Shown here piece after piece: positions 5,697 to 12,421 of a stretch of 12,421 bases of DNA. The translations under genes and the position numbers were made by a program. Source of the DNA: JBGSYN01 sp041750975 (GTDB lineage: Bacteria > Pseudomonadota > Alphaproteobacteria > Geminicoccales > Geminicoccaceae); contig JBGSYN010000082.1 in assembly GCA_041750975.1 (NCBI GenBank), positions 1 to 12,421 on the forward strand, in the 5' to 3' direction. The notes below the pieces were generated by a model, which was not told the origin of the DNA, did not search any database, and worked only from the letters and a program-made list of their open reading frames with translations. Each line of letters begins with the position of its first letter. Within the stretch, counting starts at the first letter, position 1.

Positions 5697-6518
5697 ATGA
5701 TCCTGAGACGTTATCTCCGTCTGGCCTTCTCGGTAGGGTGGGTCATTGCGGGCCTCTCGGTCGGAGCCGCAGCCCAGAGCGAAACCTCGCTCGATGCTGC
5801 GTGGCAAGCCTATCAGCGTGGTGATTTCGTCGAGGCCAAGGAACTTTGGACCGACCTCGCTGCCGCAGGGGAAGCCGAAGCGCAGTTCAATCTCGGTACG
5901 CTTTATGCGGAAGGTCGGGGCGTCCCGGCCGACATCGACGAGGCCCGCGCCTATTGGGAACTAGCGGCGGCGCAGGATTATCCCCGGGCATCGCATAATC
6001 TCGGGACCCTCTATCTCGGCGGCGAAGGCGTCGATCAGGACCTCCCCCGCGCCGAGGAACTGTTCGCCGCAGCAGCAGAAAGCGGTTATCCCCCAGCGCT
6101 CTACACCCTCGGCAAGGTCAAGCTCGCGGCCGCTTCGGATGCAGCCGAGGAGACCGAGGCTTTCGAACTCATCAAGCAGGCGGCGGACCAGGGTCTCGAC
6201 CGTGCCCAATACAACATGGGCAAGCTCTATCGCGACGGCACGGGCACGCCGGCCGACATGGCCGAGGCCGCCAACTGGTTCCAACGCGCCGCGAACCAGG
6301 GCTATCCGCAAGCCCAGCGCAATCTCGCCGCCCGCTATCTCAACGGCGAGGGGGTCGACAAGGATCCGGTGACAGCGCTCAAATGGTATATCCTCGCATC
6401 GGATGGCGGTGCGGCCGAAGCGGAGGATCAGGAGCAGACATTGCGCCGACAACTGCCGCCTGAAGACGTCATGCGGGCCGAAACCGAATCCAGTGCGTTC
6501 GAGCCCAGGTTCGAATAG
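5697..6518 (+). CDS. Secreted Sel1/TPR-repeat protein, 273 aa
   Basis: This is an exported repeat scaffold. The signal peptide MILRRYLRLAFSVGWVIAG... ends in GAAAQS, with probable cleavage after Ala26. Residues about 35-240 hold one TPR-like half repeat and five Sel1 repeats of about 36 residues with the pattern A-x-x-x-LG-x-L/Y-x-x-G-x-GV-x-x-D-x-x-x-A-x-x-W/F-x-x-A-A. Examples are AQFNLGTLYAEGRGV, ASHNLGTLYLGGEGV, AQYNMGKLYRDGTGT and AQRNLAARYLNGEGV; the fourth repeat is degenerate. Such proteins mediate protein contacts, often at the envelope. The ATG follows the MlaC stop by 1 bp, with GGAGGGGG upstream, so the two genes are probably translated from one mRNA. The C-terminal tail is acidic. 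No specific partner can be named. Confidence 0.9.
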   Translation: MILRRYLRLAFSVGWVIAGLSVGAAAQSETSLDAAWQAYQRGDFVEAKELWTDLAAAGEAEAQFNLGTLYAEGRGVPADIDEARAYWELAAAQDYPRASHNLGTLYLGGEGVDQDLPRAEELFAAAAESGYPPALYTLGKVKLAAASDAAEETEAFELIKQAADQGLDRAQYNMGKLYRDGTGTPADMAEAANWFQRAANQGYPQAQRNLAARYLNGEGVDKDPVTALKWYILASDGGAAEAEDQEQTLRRQLPPEDVMRAETESSAFEPRFE

Positions 6519-6602
6519 GACCAATGCCCGCGGGCCGGCCTGGTTTCCGAACGAGCCAGTCTGACCCGATAGTGCGTTTTCGAGCGTGTTGTTCCGATTG
6601 CA

Positions 6603-6622
6603 TCGCCGACCGATTTCGGCGA
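6603..6622. terminator. Weak hairpin after the Sel1 gene, possible attenuator or terminator
   Basis: TCGCCGA (6603-6609) pairs perfectly with TCGGCGA (6616-6622) around a 6-nt loop in the 192-bp gap between the Sel1 and zinc-finger genes. The downstream sequence has only a short TTT, so termination is doubtful. Nothing else in this gap is recognisable. Confidence 0.25.
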
Positions 6623-6710
6623 AACTAGTTTGGTAGGTAGCTGTGCGTTGACGCATTGAGGGCGTTCGGCATCGCCTGCTCGTGGCGAGGGCCGGTCGGG
6701 AGTTTGGACA

Positions 6711-7238
6711 ATGAATTGCTCGGATCTGGACCGATATCTCGAGGCGCTTCTCGAGCAGCAACTCGGTCGTTCGCGTCAGGCCATTCTCCGCCGGCATCTC
6801 GGCCGCTGCCGCTCCTGCCGCGCCCGGATTCAGCACCTCACCCAGTTCGAGCGTGAACTGCATCGGCGATTTCGGTCGATGGACGCGGTCGAACCGATCT
6901 GGCGCTCGCTCGAACTCGAGCTGGTCAAGGATGGGGAGAACAGCGTTTCCGGTCCGAGCCTGCAGAAACCCTTAGCCGCCCTTCCTTCGCCCAAGATGGT
7001 AGCGGATGAGGAGCAGGCGACGATGGCGGCCGATCCTGCCTTCGAGAGTCAGCTGGGACGCCGGCGTCACGCACTCATGCAGTCAGCGGGTCCAAGCGAT
7101 GCCGGATCATCGACCTCGTTCGGCCAGCGCCTCCTCGGGATCATCATCCTGGTCGCCGCCCTCTCCGCCCTGCTCAATTTCCTGACCGGTCATCTGGCTT
7201 CCGCCGCCAGTCAGATCTCGGCGCTCCCCGGCTCCTGA
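6711..7238 (+). CDS. Anti-sigma-factor-like zinc-finger (zf-HC2) single-pass membrane protein, 175 aa
   Basis: The N-terminus shows the zinc-binding pattern of ZAS/zf-HC2 anti-sigma proteins: Cys3, then HLGRCRSC with His29, Cys33 and Cys36 (H-x3-C-x2-C). A linker of about 100 residues follows, rich in A, S and P. One hydrophobic helix (LLGIIILVAALSALLNFLTG, about residues 141-160) comes next and then a short tail. This is the usual layout of membrane-bound anti-sigma factors that hold an ECF sigma factor until an envelope signal arrives. No sigma gene is adjacent, so it may be an orphan or have another role. The ATG is preceded by GGGAG at a slightly long spacing. The last 43 codons, which include the whole membrane helix, overlap the 3' end of rmuC on the opposite strand (7107-7238). 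Confidence 0.75.
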   Translation: MNCSDLDRYLEALLEQQLGRSRQAILRRHLGRCRSCRARIQHLTQFERELHRRFRSMDAVEPIWRSLELELVKDGENSVSGPSLQKPLAALPSPKMVADEEQATMAADPAFESQLGRRRHALMQSAGPSDAGSSTSFGQRLLGIIILVAALSALLNFLTGHLASAASQISALPGS

Positions 7239-8240
7239 GTCGCGGCCGTCCATGACCGCGTCGACCTTGTCGATCATGCGGTCGAGGCTGCGCCGCCGTT
7301 CACCGGTCAAGAGGCGATAATCCTCCGAGAGATCGTCAAGCCTGCGGCCCATACGCTCCTGCTGTTCGACCTGCCGGTCCCAAGCCTTGCGAAAATCGGC
7401 GAGTGCCGCCTGTAGCTCCTGCGCCGCCTTTTCGAGGCGGAGATGCGTGCTGGCACGACGCACCAACGCCAGAATCGCAATGAGAGAGATCGGCGAGACC
7501 ATCAGCACGCCCCGGGCCAGGGCTTCATCCAGGAGGTCCGGACTGGCCTCGAACATCGCCTGATAGACTTGCTCATTGGGAATGAAGAGCAGCGCGAATT
7601 CGAGCGTGCCGGCGTCGGGCGCCACATAGCCTCGCGTCGCGACCTCGCCGATCTTGGCGCGTACATCCCGCACGAAAGTCTGGCGGAAGCGCTGCGAGCC
7701 GGCTTCGGTTTCTTCCTCGAGACTGCGCAGATAGTTGTCGAAGGGAAACTTGACGTCCATGTGCAGGCACAGATCGTTCGGCAGCAGGAAGGTGAAATCG
7801 GGTCTGGCACCGGACGCGAGCGCTTGCTGGCGGGTATAGTTGACGTGCTCGATCAACCCGGTGAGGCGCAGCACGTCCTCGGCCATCCGCTCGCCCCATT
7901 GGCCACGCACACGGGTATTGGCCAACGCGTCTGCAAGGCGCTGCGTCGCCCGGGTCAGCGTCTGCGCATTCTCGCTGGCGGTATCGAGACGGGCCGCGAT
8001 CTCGGCGAATTTTCCGGCACGGTCCCGCTCGAGTTCCCGGACCAGTCCCTGCATCCGCTCGACCTGGGCCGTAATCCCGACCATCCGGGTTTCGAACTCC
8101 TGACGCTCGGTCGACAGCTGATGGTTCTGCAAACGCCGCTCGGCCGAAAGGCTGGATTGCGAGAATTTAAGCAGTTCCTCGCTGCTGCGTCTGAAGGCGT
8201 CGAGTGAAATATCGCTGAAGGCAAGCTTGACGCCATCCAA
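7107..8240 (-). CDS. rmuC: RmuC-family DNA recombination protein, main body (downstream of an in-frame TAG)
   Basis: RmuC proteins are predicted nuclease-like proteins that limit recombination at inverted repeats. This 377-codon segment holds a coiled-coil region (residues about 10-90, with QVERMQGLVRELERDRAGKFAEI) and then the conserved RmuC core. In the core are NTRVRGQWGERMAEDVLRLTGL, PDFTFLLPND, the MDVKFPFDNY block with its conserved DxKFP, FIPNEQVYQAMFEASPDL and VLMVSPISLIAILALV. The listed start is a TTG with no good ribosome-binding site. Three codons upstream is an in-frame TAG (8247-8249), beyond which the same frame encodes the expected membrane-anchor N-terminus (8247-8423). The gene may therefore be a nonsense mutant, a read-through gene, or carry a sequencing error. 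The final 43 codons, a Gly/Glu/Asp-rich tail with EQGGEGGDQDDDPEE, overlap the anti-sigma-like gene and lie beyond the conserved core. Confidence 0.88.
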   Translation of the reverse strand: MDGVKLAFSDISLDAFRRSSEELLKFSQSSLSAERRLQNHQLSTERQEFETRMVGITAQVERMQGLVRELERDRAGKFAEIAARLDTASENAQTLTRATQRLADALANTRVRGQWGERMAEDVLRLTGLIEHVNYTRQQALASGARPDFTFLLPNDLCLHMDVKFPFDNYLRSLEEETEAGSQRFRQTFVRDVRAKIGEVATRGYVAPDAGTLEFALLFIPNEQVYQAMFEASPDLLDEALARGVLMVSPISLIAILALVRRASTHLRLEKAAQELQAALADFRKAWDRQVEQQERMGRRLDDLSEDYRLLTGERRRSLDRMIDKVDAVMDGRDSGAGERRDLTGGGSQMTGQEIEQGGEGGDQDDDPEEALAERGR

Positions 8241-8246
8241 GAGCGC

Positions 8247-8423
8247 CTAGGTCTCGGCCTGGCGGTGGAGTTCCGTCTGGGCCAGGATTTTCCGGGCGAG
8301 ACCGTGGCCGTGGGATCGTCCCGATCGCGTCAGCAGCATGCCGAGGGCGACGCCTGCGAGCACTCCCAGGACCAGGCCGAAGAAACCGGAAAGCGGATCG
8401 AGCCAAGGCATATAGCCAGTCAA
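8247..8423 (-). CDS. Separated RmuC N-terminus: membrane anchor ending at an in-frame TAG
   Basis: The minus-strand frame starts at a TTG (8421-8423) with GGAGT 7 nt upstream; an ATG lies four codons later (8409-8411). It encodes a hydrophobic helix, PLSGFFGLVLGVLAGVALGM, followed by a basic stretch and ILAQTELHRQAET, then TAG at 8249-8247. The next codons (A-L-L-D-G-V-K...) continue in exactly the same frame into the RmuC body. RmuC proteins normally begin with such an N-terminal anchor followed by coiled coil, so this is most simply the first 58 codons of the same gene. A CAG-to-TAG change (Gln to stop) would explain the break. If the stop is real and not read through, the product is a 58-aa membrane peptide, and the RmuC body would need internal initiation. 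Confidence 0.75.
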   Translation of the reverse strand: MTGYMPWLDPLSGFFGLVLGVLAGVALGMLLTRSGRSHGHGLARKILAQTELHRQAET

Positions 8424-8453
8424 ATTGCTAACTCCAACCTGTTCGCTGCGACA

Positions 8454-8483
8454 ATCATAAGAGAATTTTAACCTCAGGGTGAA
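8454..8483 (-). promoter_or_regulatory. Candidate promoter for rmuC
   Basis: On the minus strand, TTCACC (8483-8478) and TATGAT (8459-8454) are separated by 18 nt. The -10 is a five-of-six match to TATAAT and would place the transcript start about 20-25 nt before the TTG start at 8423. The -35 is only moderate. The region lies in the AT-richer 104-bp divergent gap between rmuC and the PAS-GGDEF-EAL gene. Confidence 0.3.
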
Positions 8484-8527
8484 AAGCTCGGGACATCGAA
8501 AAACTGTGTCCGGGAGCCATTCTGGCC

Positions 8528-11500
8528 TTGTCCGCCATGCGTTGCAGCCGCAATCCAGCCGCCAATGCGGCTGATCTCGCTACCGCGCTGGTGGCGGCGA
8601 GCTTCGACGCGGCCATGATTCTCGCACCCGGCGGTTGTATCGACGCGTTCAACGACAGCGCCGCCTCCCTTTCGGGCCTGGGCGACGCCGCCTTTTGCCA
8701 TCTCCGAGACATCGTCGAGCCGGCGGATGAGCGCCAGCGCCTGTTGCGTCAGGCGAGATCGGGCAAGGCCGGCGAGATCGATCTTCATTTGGGTAGCCAT
8801 GGGGCCTATCGGGCTCGAGTCCAACCCATCGATGCATTGCGCTGTGTCGTCGTTCTGCAACCATCGACAGACGCTTTTCGGACGATGCCGTCGGTCGCCC
8901 TGGACGAACTTGCAGCAAAGCTGCCGACGGCCTGTACGGTCAAGCGCACTGACGGCGAGGTCGTCGGTTGGAACGACGCCTTCGCCGACCTCGATTTCGT
9001 CGAGGATCCTAAAGCCGATGCCGCCTGGATGAACGGCCGGTTCGATCCGGAAACGAGTCTCGAGCAGGCGCGGCTGGACGAGCAGTCGCTCGCGAACGAG
9101 GAAACACTGCGGCTCGAGCATGCCAGGCCAGGCGCCAGCGGCGGCAAGGAAGTCTATCGAATAACCAGGGTACCGCTTCGCACAATCGGTTGTCGTGAAA
9201 CCCTTCTCCTGACCCTGATCGAAGAAGTCACGCAGCAACTCGAGACACCGGGCGGCCTCTCGGTCGATGCAGGTCTGGTCAAAGCCATTCTCGACTACAT
9301 GCCGGGGCTTCTATCGCTCAAGGATGCGCGGACCCGTCGATTCCTGTTCGCAACCGGCATGGATCGGGTGGTCAGCGGCGGCAATCGCGACCGGATGATC
9401 GGCAAGGGGGCGAGAGACCTCTATCCGCCGGACATGGCCAAGCGCATCGACGATGCCGAAAGCCGCCTGTTGGAGGATACCGGCCGGATCGTCGAAAACC
9501 AGTTCTCGACTATCGTCGACGGCGAAGAGCGGCACTTCTATTCGCGCAAGCTCGTGGTGCCCGACACCGAGGAACGGCCGCGCTATATCCTGACCTTCAA
9601 TCTCGATATCACAGCCCAGATTGCAGCGCAGAAGGCGCTCGACGAGACCAATGCCTTCCTCGACGCCGTGATCGACTACATCCCGGCGCTGGTTTCGGTG
9701 AAGAGTTTCGAGGACGGATGCATCGTCCGCGCCAACCGGCGCTTCTGCGAGTTTCTCGACATCGCGCCCGAAGCCGTCTTGGGCAAACGCCTCGAGGACG
9801 TCCACGCCGATTTCGCGGCACAACTCGAAGCCGCGGAAACCTGCCTGCGCGACGATCCCGGCCGTGTCGTCGAAGGCGAGGTCGCCATCGAGACGCCGCA
9901 AGGCGAGCGCTGGCTCAATACCAATACCGTGGCGATTCCGGGGCGCGACGGCAGGCCCAGTCACATCATCGCCATTCATCAAGACATCACGGACCGCGTG
10001 CTTGCCGAAAAGGAGCTCGCCGAAAACCGGACCTTCCTCTCGACGATCATTCAACAATTGCCGCTCGCACTTTCCGTGAAGGACGCCTCGACCCGACGCA
10101 TTCTGCTCCAGAACCAGGGCGGGGCGGGTCTCCTGCCGGGCAGCCGCGGCACCAGGCTGGCTCACTCCTTCCTGGCGTCGCCCGATCCGAAGCTCGAGGC
10201 ACAAATCGAACGTCTCGACGAAAGCGTGCTCCGCAATGCCCGCGGCGTCATCGAGCTCGAGCTCAAGACTCCGTTCGGCGATCATGAGCGCTGGGGCCAT
10301 GTCAAGAAGGTCAGGATCAATGACCGGTCGGGGGCAGCACGCTATATCCTGACGCTCTTCGAAGATATCACCGAGCGCCGGCAGATGATCGAAGAGCTCA
10401 GCATGAGCGAGGCGACGCTCAAACGTTCGCAGACCATCGCCCGGATCGGCTCATGGCATGCCCATCTCGATACCGGCGCCATGGAATGGTCCGATCAGAT
10501 GTATCCCTTGTGGGGCCGGGACAAGTCGTCGTTCAAGGCAAGCCTCGCCGGCATGCTCGAAAGCGTGCCGGCGGAGGATCGGCGTCGCCTCGACGCGGCC
10601 AGAGCCAAGGCCGCGCGCACACGCAATGACCGCTACGGCATGGTGGTCCGCGTGTTGCGCCCGGACGAACAGGTTCGGCATATGCGTGTCGACGGTGAGA
10701 TCGAGCGCGATCGATTCGGTGAGCCGGTGGCGATCGTTGGCACCTGCCAGGACGTTACCGAGCGGGTCGAGGCGGAACAGCATATTCGTCATCTGGCCCA
10801 GCATGACGGTCTGACCGGCCTGCCCAACCGGATGCTGTTCGACGATCGGCTGCAGCAGGCCGTTCGCCATGCCCGCAGAACTGGCGGCAAGCTTGCCGTC
10901 CTTTGTCTCGACCTCAACGATTTCAAAGGCGTCAACGATACGCTCGGCCATGCCGCGGGCGACGAATTGCTGCGTCAGGTTGCAGCGAGGCTGCAGCTGC
11001 AGCTTCGAGATTGCGATACCGTGGCGCGGCTCGGCGGCGATGAATTCGCGATCATTCAAGACGGCCTCGAGACCGAGGCTACCGCTTCGGTATTGGCGGA
11101 TCGTCTGTTGCAAGCCCTTGCCGCACCCTACAGCATCGCCGATCAAGACGTTTACACAACGGCCTCGATCGGCATCGCCATCGGCAATGCGCGGTCCGTC
11201 GACCCCAAAGAGTTGCTGCAGCAGGCCGATATGGCCCTTTACGATGCCAAGGCTGCGGGCCGCGGCAGTTTCCGTTACTTCTCGCCGGAAATGAACCGGG
11301 CGCTGCGCCAGCGCCGCGACATCGAGAGCCGCCTCCGCGTCGCCCTCGAGCACGATCGGTTGTCCCTGGCTTATCAGCCGCAATTCTCGCTCCGCACCGG
11401 CGAGATCATCGGCGTCGAGGCATTACTGCGCTGGACCGATGACGAACTCGGGCCGGTGCGTCCGGACCATTTCATTCCGGTCGCCGAGGAATCCGGCCAA

Positions 11501-12097
11501 ATCCTGCAGATCGGCGAATTCGTGCTGCGCAAGGCCTGTATCCAGGCCAAACTCTGGCATTCGGCCGGCCTTATCGTGCCGCGCATGGCCGTCAATCTGT
11601 CGCCCGCGCAATTCGCCTATCAGGATCTTGCCGAGATGGTCGCACAAGTGTTGCGGTCGACCGGCCTGCCGGCCTCTCGGCTGGAGCTCGAAATCACCGA
11701 GAGCACGCTGATGCGCGACCGCAACGGTGCGGTCTCGACATTGGAAGCGCTGCATCAGCTTGGCGTAACCCTGGCCCTCGACGATTTCGGCATCGGCTAT
11801 TCTTCGTTGAGCTATCTGAAACGCTTTCCCCTGGACAAGCTCAAGATCGACCGTTCCTTCGTGACCGATATTCCCAACGATCCGGATGACATTGCGATCG
11901 CCCGCACCATTCTCAGTCTCGGCAAGACGCTGGGACTGACCGTTCTGGCCGAAGGTGTCGAAACCGTCGAGCAGCGTGATTTTCTGCTGCAGGAAGGCTG
12001 TGACGAGGTGCAGGGTTTTCTCTATGCCCGTCCCCTGCCGCCGGAAACAGTCACCGAGATGCTGCGCAACGGCGAGACACTTCGGATCGCTTCCTGA
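8528..12097 (+). CDS. Multi-PAS GGDEF-EAL cyclic-di-GMP turnover protein, 1189 aa
   Basis: This is a soluble sensory enzyme with no signal peptide or membrane helix. About six PAS-like segments come first, at roughly residues 15-120, 123-240, 248-370, 375-495, 503-615 and 630-755. The last four end in the usual D-I/V-T linker (DITAQ, DITDR, DITER, DVTER). The GGDEF domain (about 760-925) has DGLTGLPNR, DLNDFKGVNDTLGH and an intact GGDEF at 836-840, with an RxxD inhibitory site (RDCD, 827-830), so diguanylate cyclase activity with product inhibition is expected. The EAL domain (about 935-1180) has EAL at 964-966 and then NLSPAQF, LEITES, DDFGIGYSSL, KIDRSF, LAEGVET and QGFLYARPLP, so phosphodiesterase activity is also plausible. 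I use the TTG at 8528 because GGGAG stands 11 nt upstream; the ATG at 8537 is an alternative. No partner gene is adjacent. Confidence 0.95.
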   Translation: MSAMRCSRNPAANAADLATALVAASFDAAMILAPGGCIDAFNDSAASLSGLGDAAFCHLRDIVEPADERQRLLRQARSGKAGEIDLHLGSHGAYRARVQPIDALRCVVVLQPSTDAFRTMPSVALDELAAKLPTACTVKRTDGEVVGWNDAFADLDFVEDPKADAAWMNGRFDPETSLEQARLDEQSLANEETLRLEHARPGASGGKEVYRITRVPLRTIGCRETLLLTLIEEVTQQLETPGGLSVDAGLVKAILDYMPGLLSLKDARTRRFLFATGMDRVVSGGNRDRMIGKGARDLYPPDMAKRIDDAESRLLEDTGRIVENQFSTIVDGEERHFYSRKLVVPDTEERPRYILTFNLDITAQIAAQKALDETNAFLDAVIDYIPALVSVKSFEDGCIVRANRRFCEFLDIAPEAVLGKRLEDVHADFAAQLEAAETCLRDDPGRVVEGEVAIETPQGERWLNTNTVAIPGRDGRPSHIIAIHQDITDRVLAEKELAENRTFLSTIIQQLPLALSVKDASTRRILLQNQGGAGLLPGSRGTRLAHSFLASPDPKLEAQIERLDESVLRNARGVIELELKTPFGDHERWGHVKKVRINDRSGAARYILTLFEDITERRQMIEELSMSEATLKRSQTIARIGSWHAHLDTGAMEWSDQMYPLWGRDKSSFKASLAGMLESVPAEDRRRLDAARAKAARTRNDRYGMVVRVLRPDEQVRHMRVDGEIERDRFGEPVAIVGTCQDVTERVEAEQHIRHLAQHDGLTGLPNRMLFDDRLQQAVRHARRTGGKLAVLCLDLNDFKGVNDTLGHAAGDELLRQVAARLQLQLRDCDTVARLGGDEFAIIQDGLETEATASVLADRLLQALAAPYSIADQDVYTTASIGIAIGNARSVDPKELLQQADMALYDAKAAGRGSFRYFSPEMNRALRQRRDIESRLRVALEHDRLSLAYQPQFSLRTGEIIGVEALLRWTDDELGPVRPDHFIPVAEESGQILQIGEFVLRKACIQAKLWHSAGLIVPRMAVNLSPAQFAYQDLAEMVAQVLRSTGLPASRLELEITESTLMRDRNGAVSTLEALHQLGVTLALDDFGIGYSSLSYLKRFPLDKLKIDRSFVTDIPNDPDDIAIARTILSLGKTLGLTVLAEGVETVEQRDFLLQEGCDEVQGFLYARPLPPETVTEMLRNGETLRIAS

Positions 12098-12421
12098 TCC
12101 AGTCCATCCGTTCCACCTCACTCACTATGCCGAAATCCTTGGGAAGCCATAGATGTTCGCCGGTCACGGCTTGCCAGGATCTTCGAGCGGAAAGTTCGTG
12201 GCCATACGAGTGCGAGCCCGCGCATTTGGTTTGGGGTACTTCGCCCTTGGCTGATGAAGCGTTTGTCGATTGCAACCTCTCCCGACCCTGGCGGGCTCGA
12301 CCGGTCTGGTCCAATACGCGCTTCCATTATCCGCGGTGGCCCGATTTCCGGCTGCTCAAGCGTCGTCGCCCGATATGGCTGTGCTCGCCGGAGGCTGGTT
12401 CGGATTTCTATCGTCCGATTG
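12098..12421 (+). other. Right-edge region with an unassigned open frame from ATG 12127 (possible partial gene)
   Basis: After the EAL gene, one plus-strand frame is open from an ATG at 12127-12129 to the window edge (98 codons, no stop). Its protein begins MPKSLGSHRCSPVTACQ and becomes rich in Trp, Arg, Pro and His toward the edge (SRPWRARPVWSNTRFHYPRW, then PDFRLLKRRRPIWLCSPE). The second half reads more like a real protein than the first, so the true start may be internal. There is no clear ribosome-binding site before 12127, and I recognise no family. The open frame could be chance in this GC-rich DNA. No terminator is evident after the TGA at 12095-12097. Confidence 0.3.

Noticed and set aside
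5961..6863. Minus-strand open frame of about 300 codons across the Sel1 gene
   Set aside because: It is antisense to regular Sel1 repeats. Its apparent length comes from the repeat codon pattern.
7443..8207. Plus-strand open frame of about 254 codons opposite rmuC
   Set aside because: The minus-strand frame carries the conserved RmuC core; the plus-strand product has no family signature.
9311..10300. Minus-strand open frames inside the PAS-GGDEF-EAL gene (also 10451-11383)
   Set aside because: They are shadows of a 1189-codon gene whose domains are continuous and in frame.

Overview
The window looks like chromosomal DNA of a GC-rich alphaproteobacterium, possibly of the Rhodospirillales. 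The evidence is strong G/C bias at third codon positions, long spurious antisense frames, and the gene families present. No rRNA, tRNA, CRISPR array or prophage was seen.

Layout. (1) 1-2487, minus strand. Reading in transcription order, a cobalamin riboswitch (2292-2487) leads a two-gene unit: an unrecognised 92-aa protein and a CobW-type GTPase, joined by an ATGA overlap. Just past cobW lie nested inverted repeats (825-941), then a broken IS1380-type transposase (396-741), a strongly folding non-coding stretch (about 263-338), and the first 55 codons of a protein resembling the N-terminus of cyclopropane-fatty-acid synthase-type methyltransferases, which runs off the left edge. (2) 2666-7238, plus strand. 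An Ldh/malate dehydrogenase-family oxidoreductase is followed 8 bp later by an MFS transporter. Next come a secreted MlaC-type lipid-binding protein and, 1 bp later, a secreted Sel1-repeat protein. After a 192-bp gap there is a zinc-finger (anti-sigma-like) single-pass membrane protein. (3) 7107-8423, minus strand. This is rmuC; its reading frame is continuous from a membrane-anchor N-terminus but is cut by one in-frame TAG, and its 3' end overlaps the anti-sigma-like gene by 132 bp. (4) 8528-12097, plus strand. A 1189-aa soluble protein carries about six PAS-like segments followed by intact GGDEF and EAL domains (cyclic-di-GMP turnover). (5) 12098-12421 holds at most the beginning of an unrecognised reading frame open to the right edge.

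How the genes may work together. The B12 leader should lower expression of cobW and its small partner when cobalamin is plentiful. No other cobalamin gene is visible, and the transposase relic sits where such genes might have continued. The dehydrogenase and transporter probably form one unit for uptake or export and oxidation of a small 2-hydroxy acid. The MlaC and Sel1 proteins are both exported and probably co-transcribed, which points to an envelope role. The most notable points are the in-frame amber codon in rmuC, the sense/antisense overlap that places the anti-sigma-like membrane helix opposite the RmuC tail, the riboswitch-controlled unknown gene, and the nested palindromes at the cobW 3' end. 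I found no clear new defence or mobile system.
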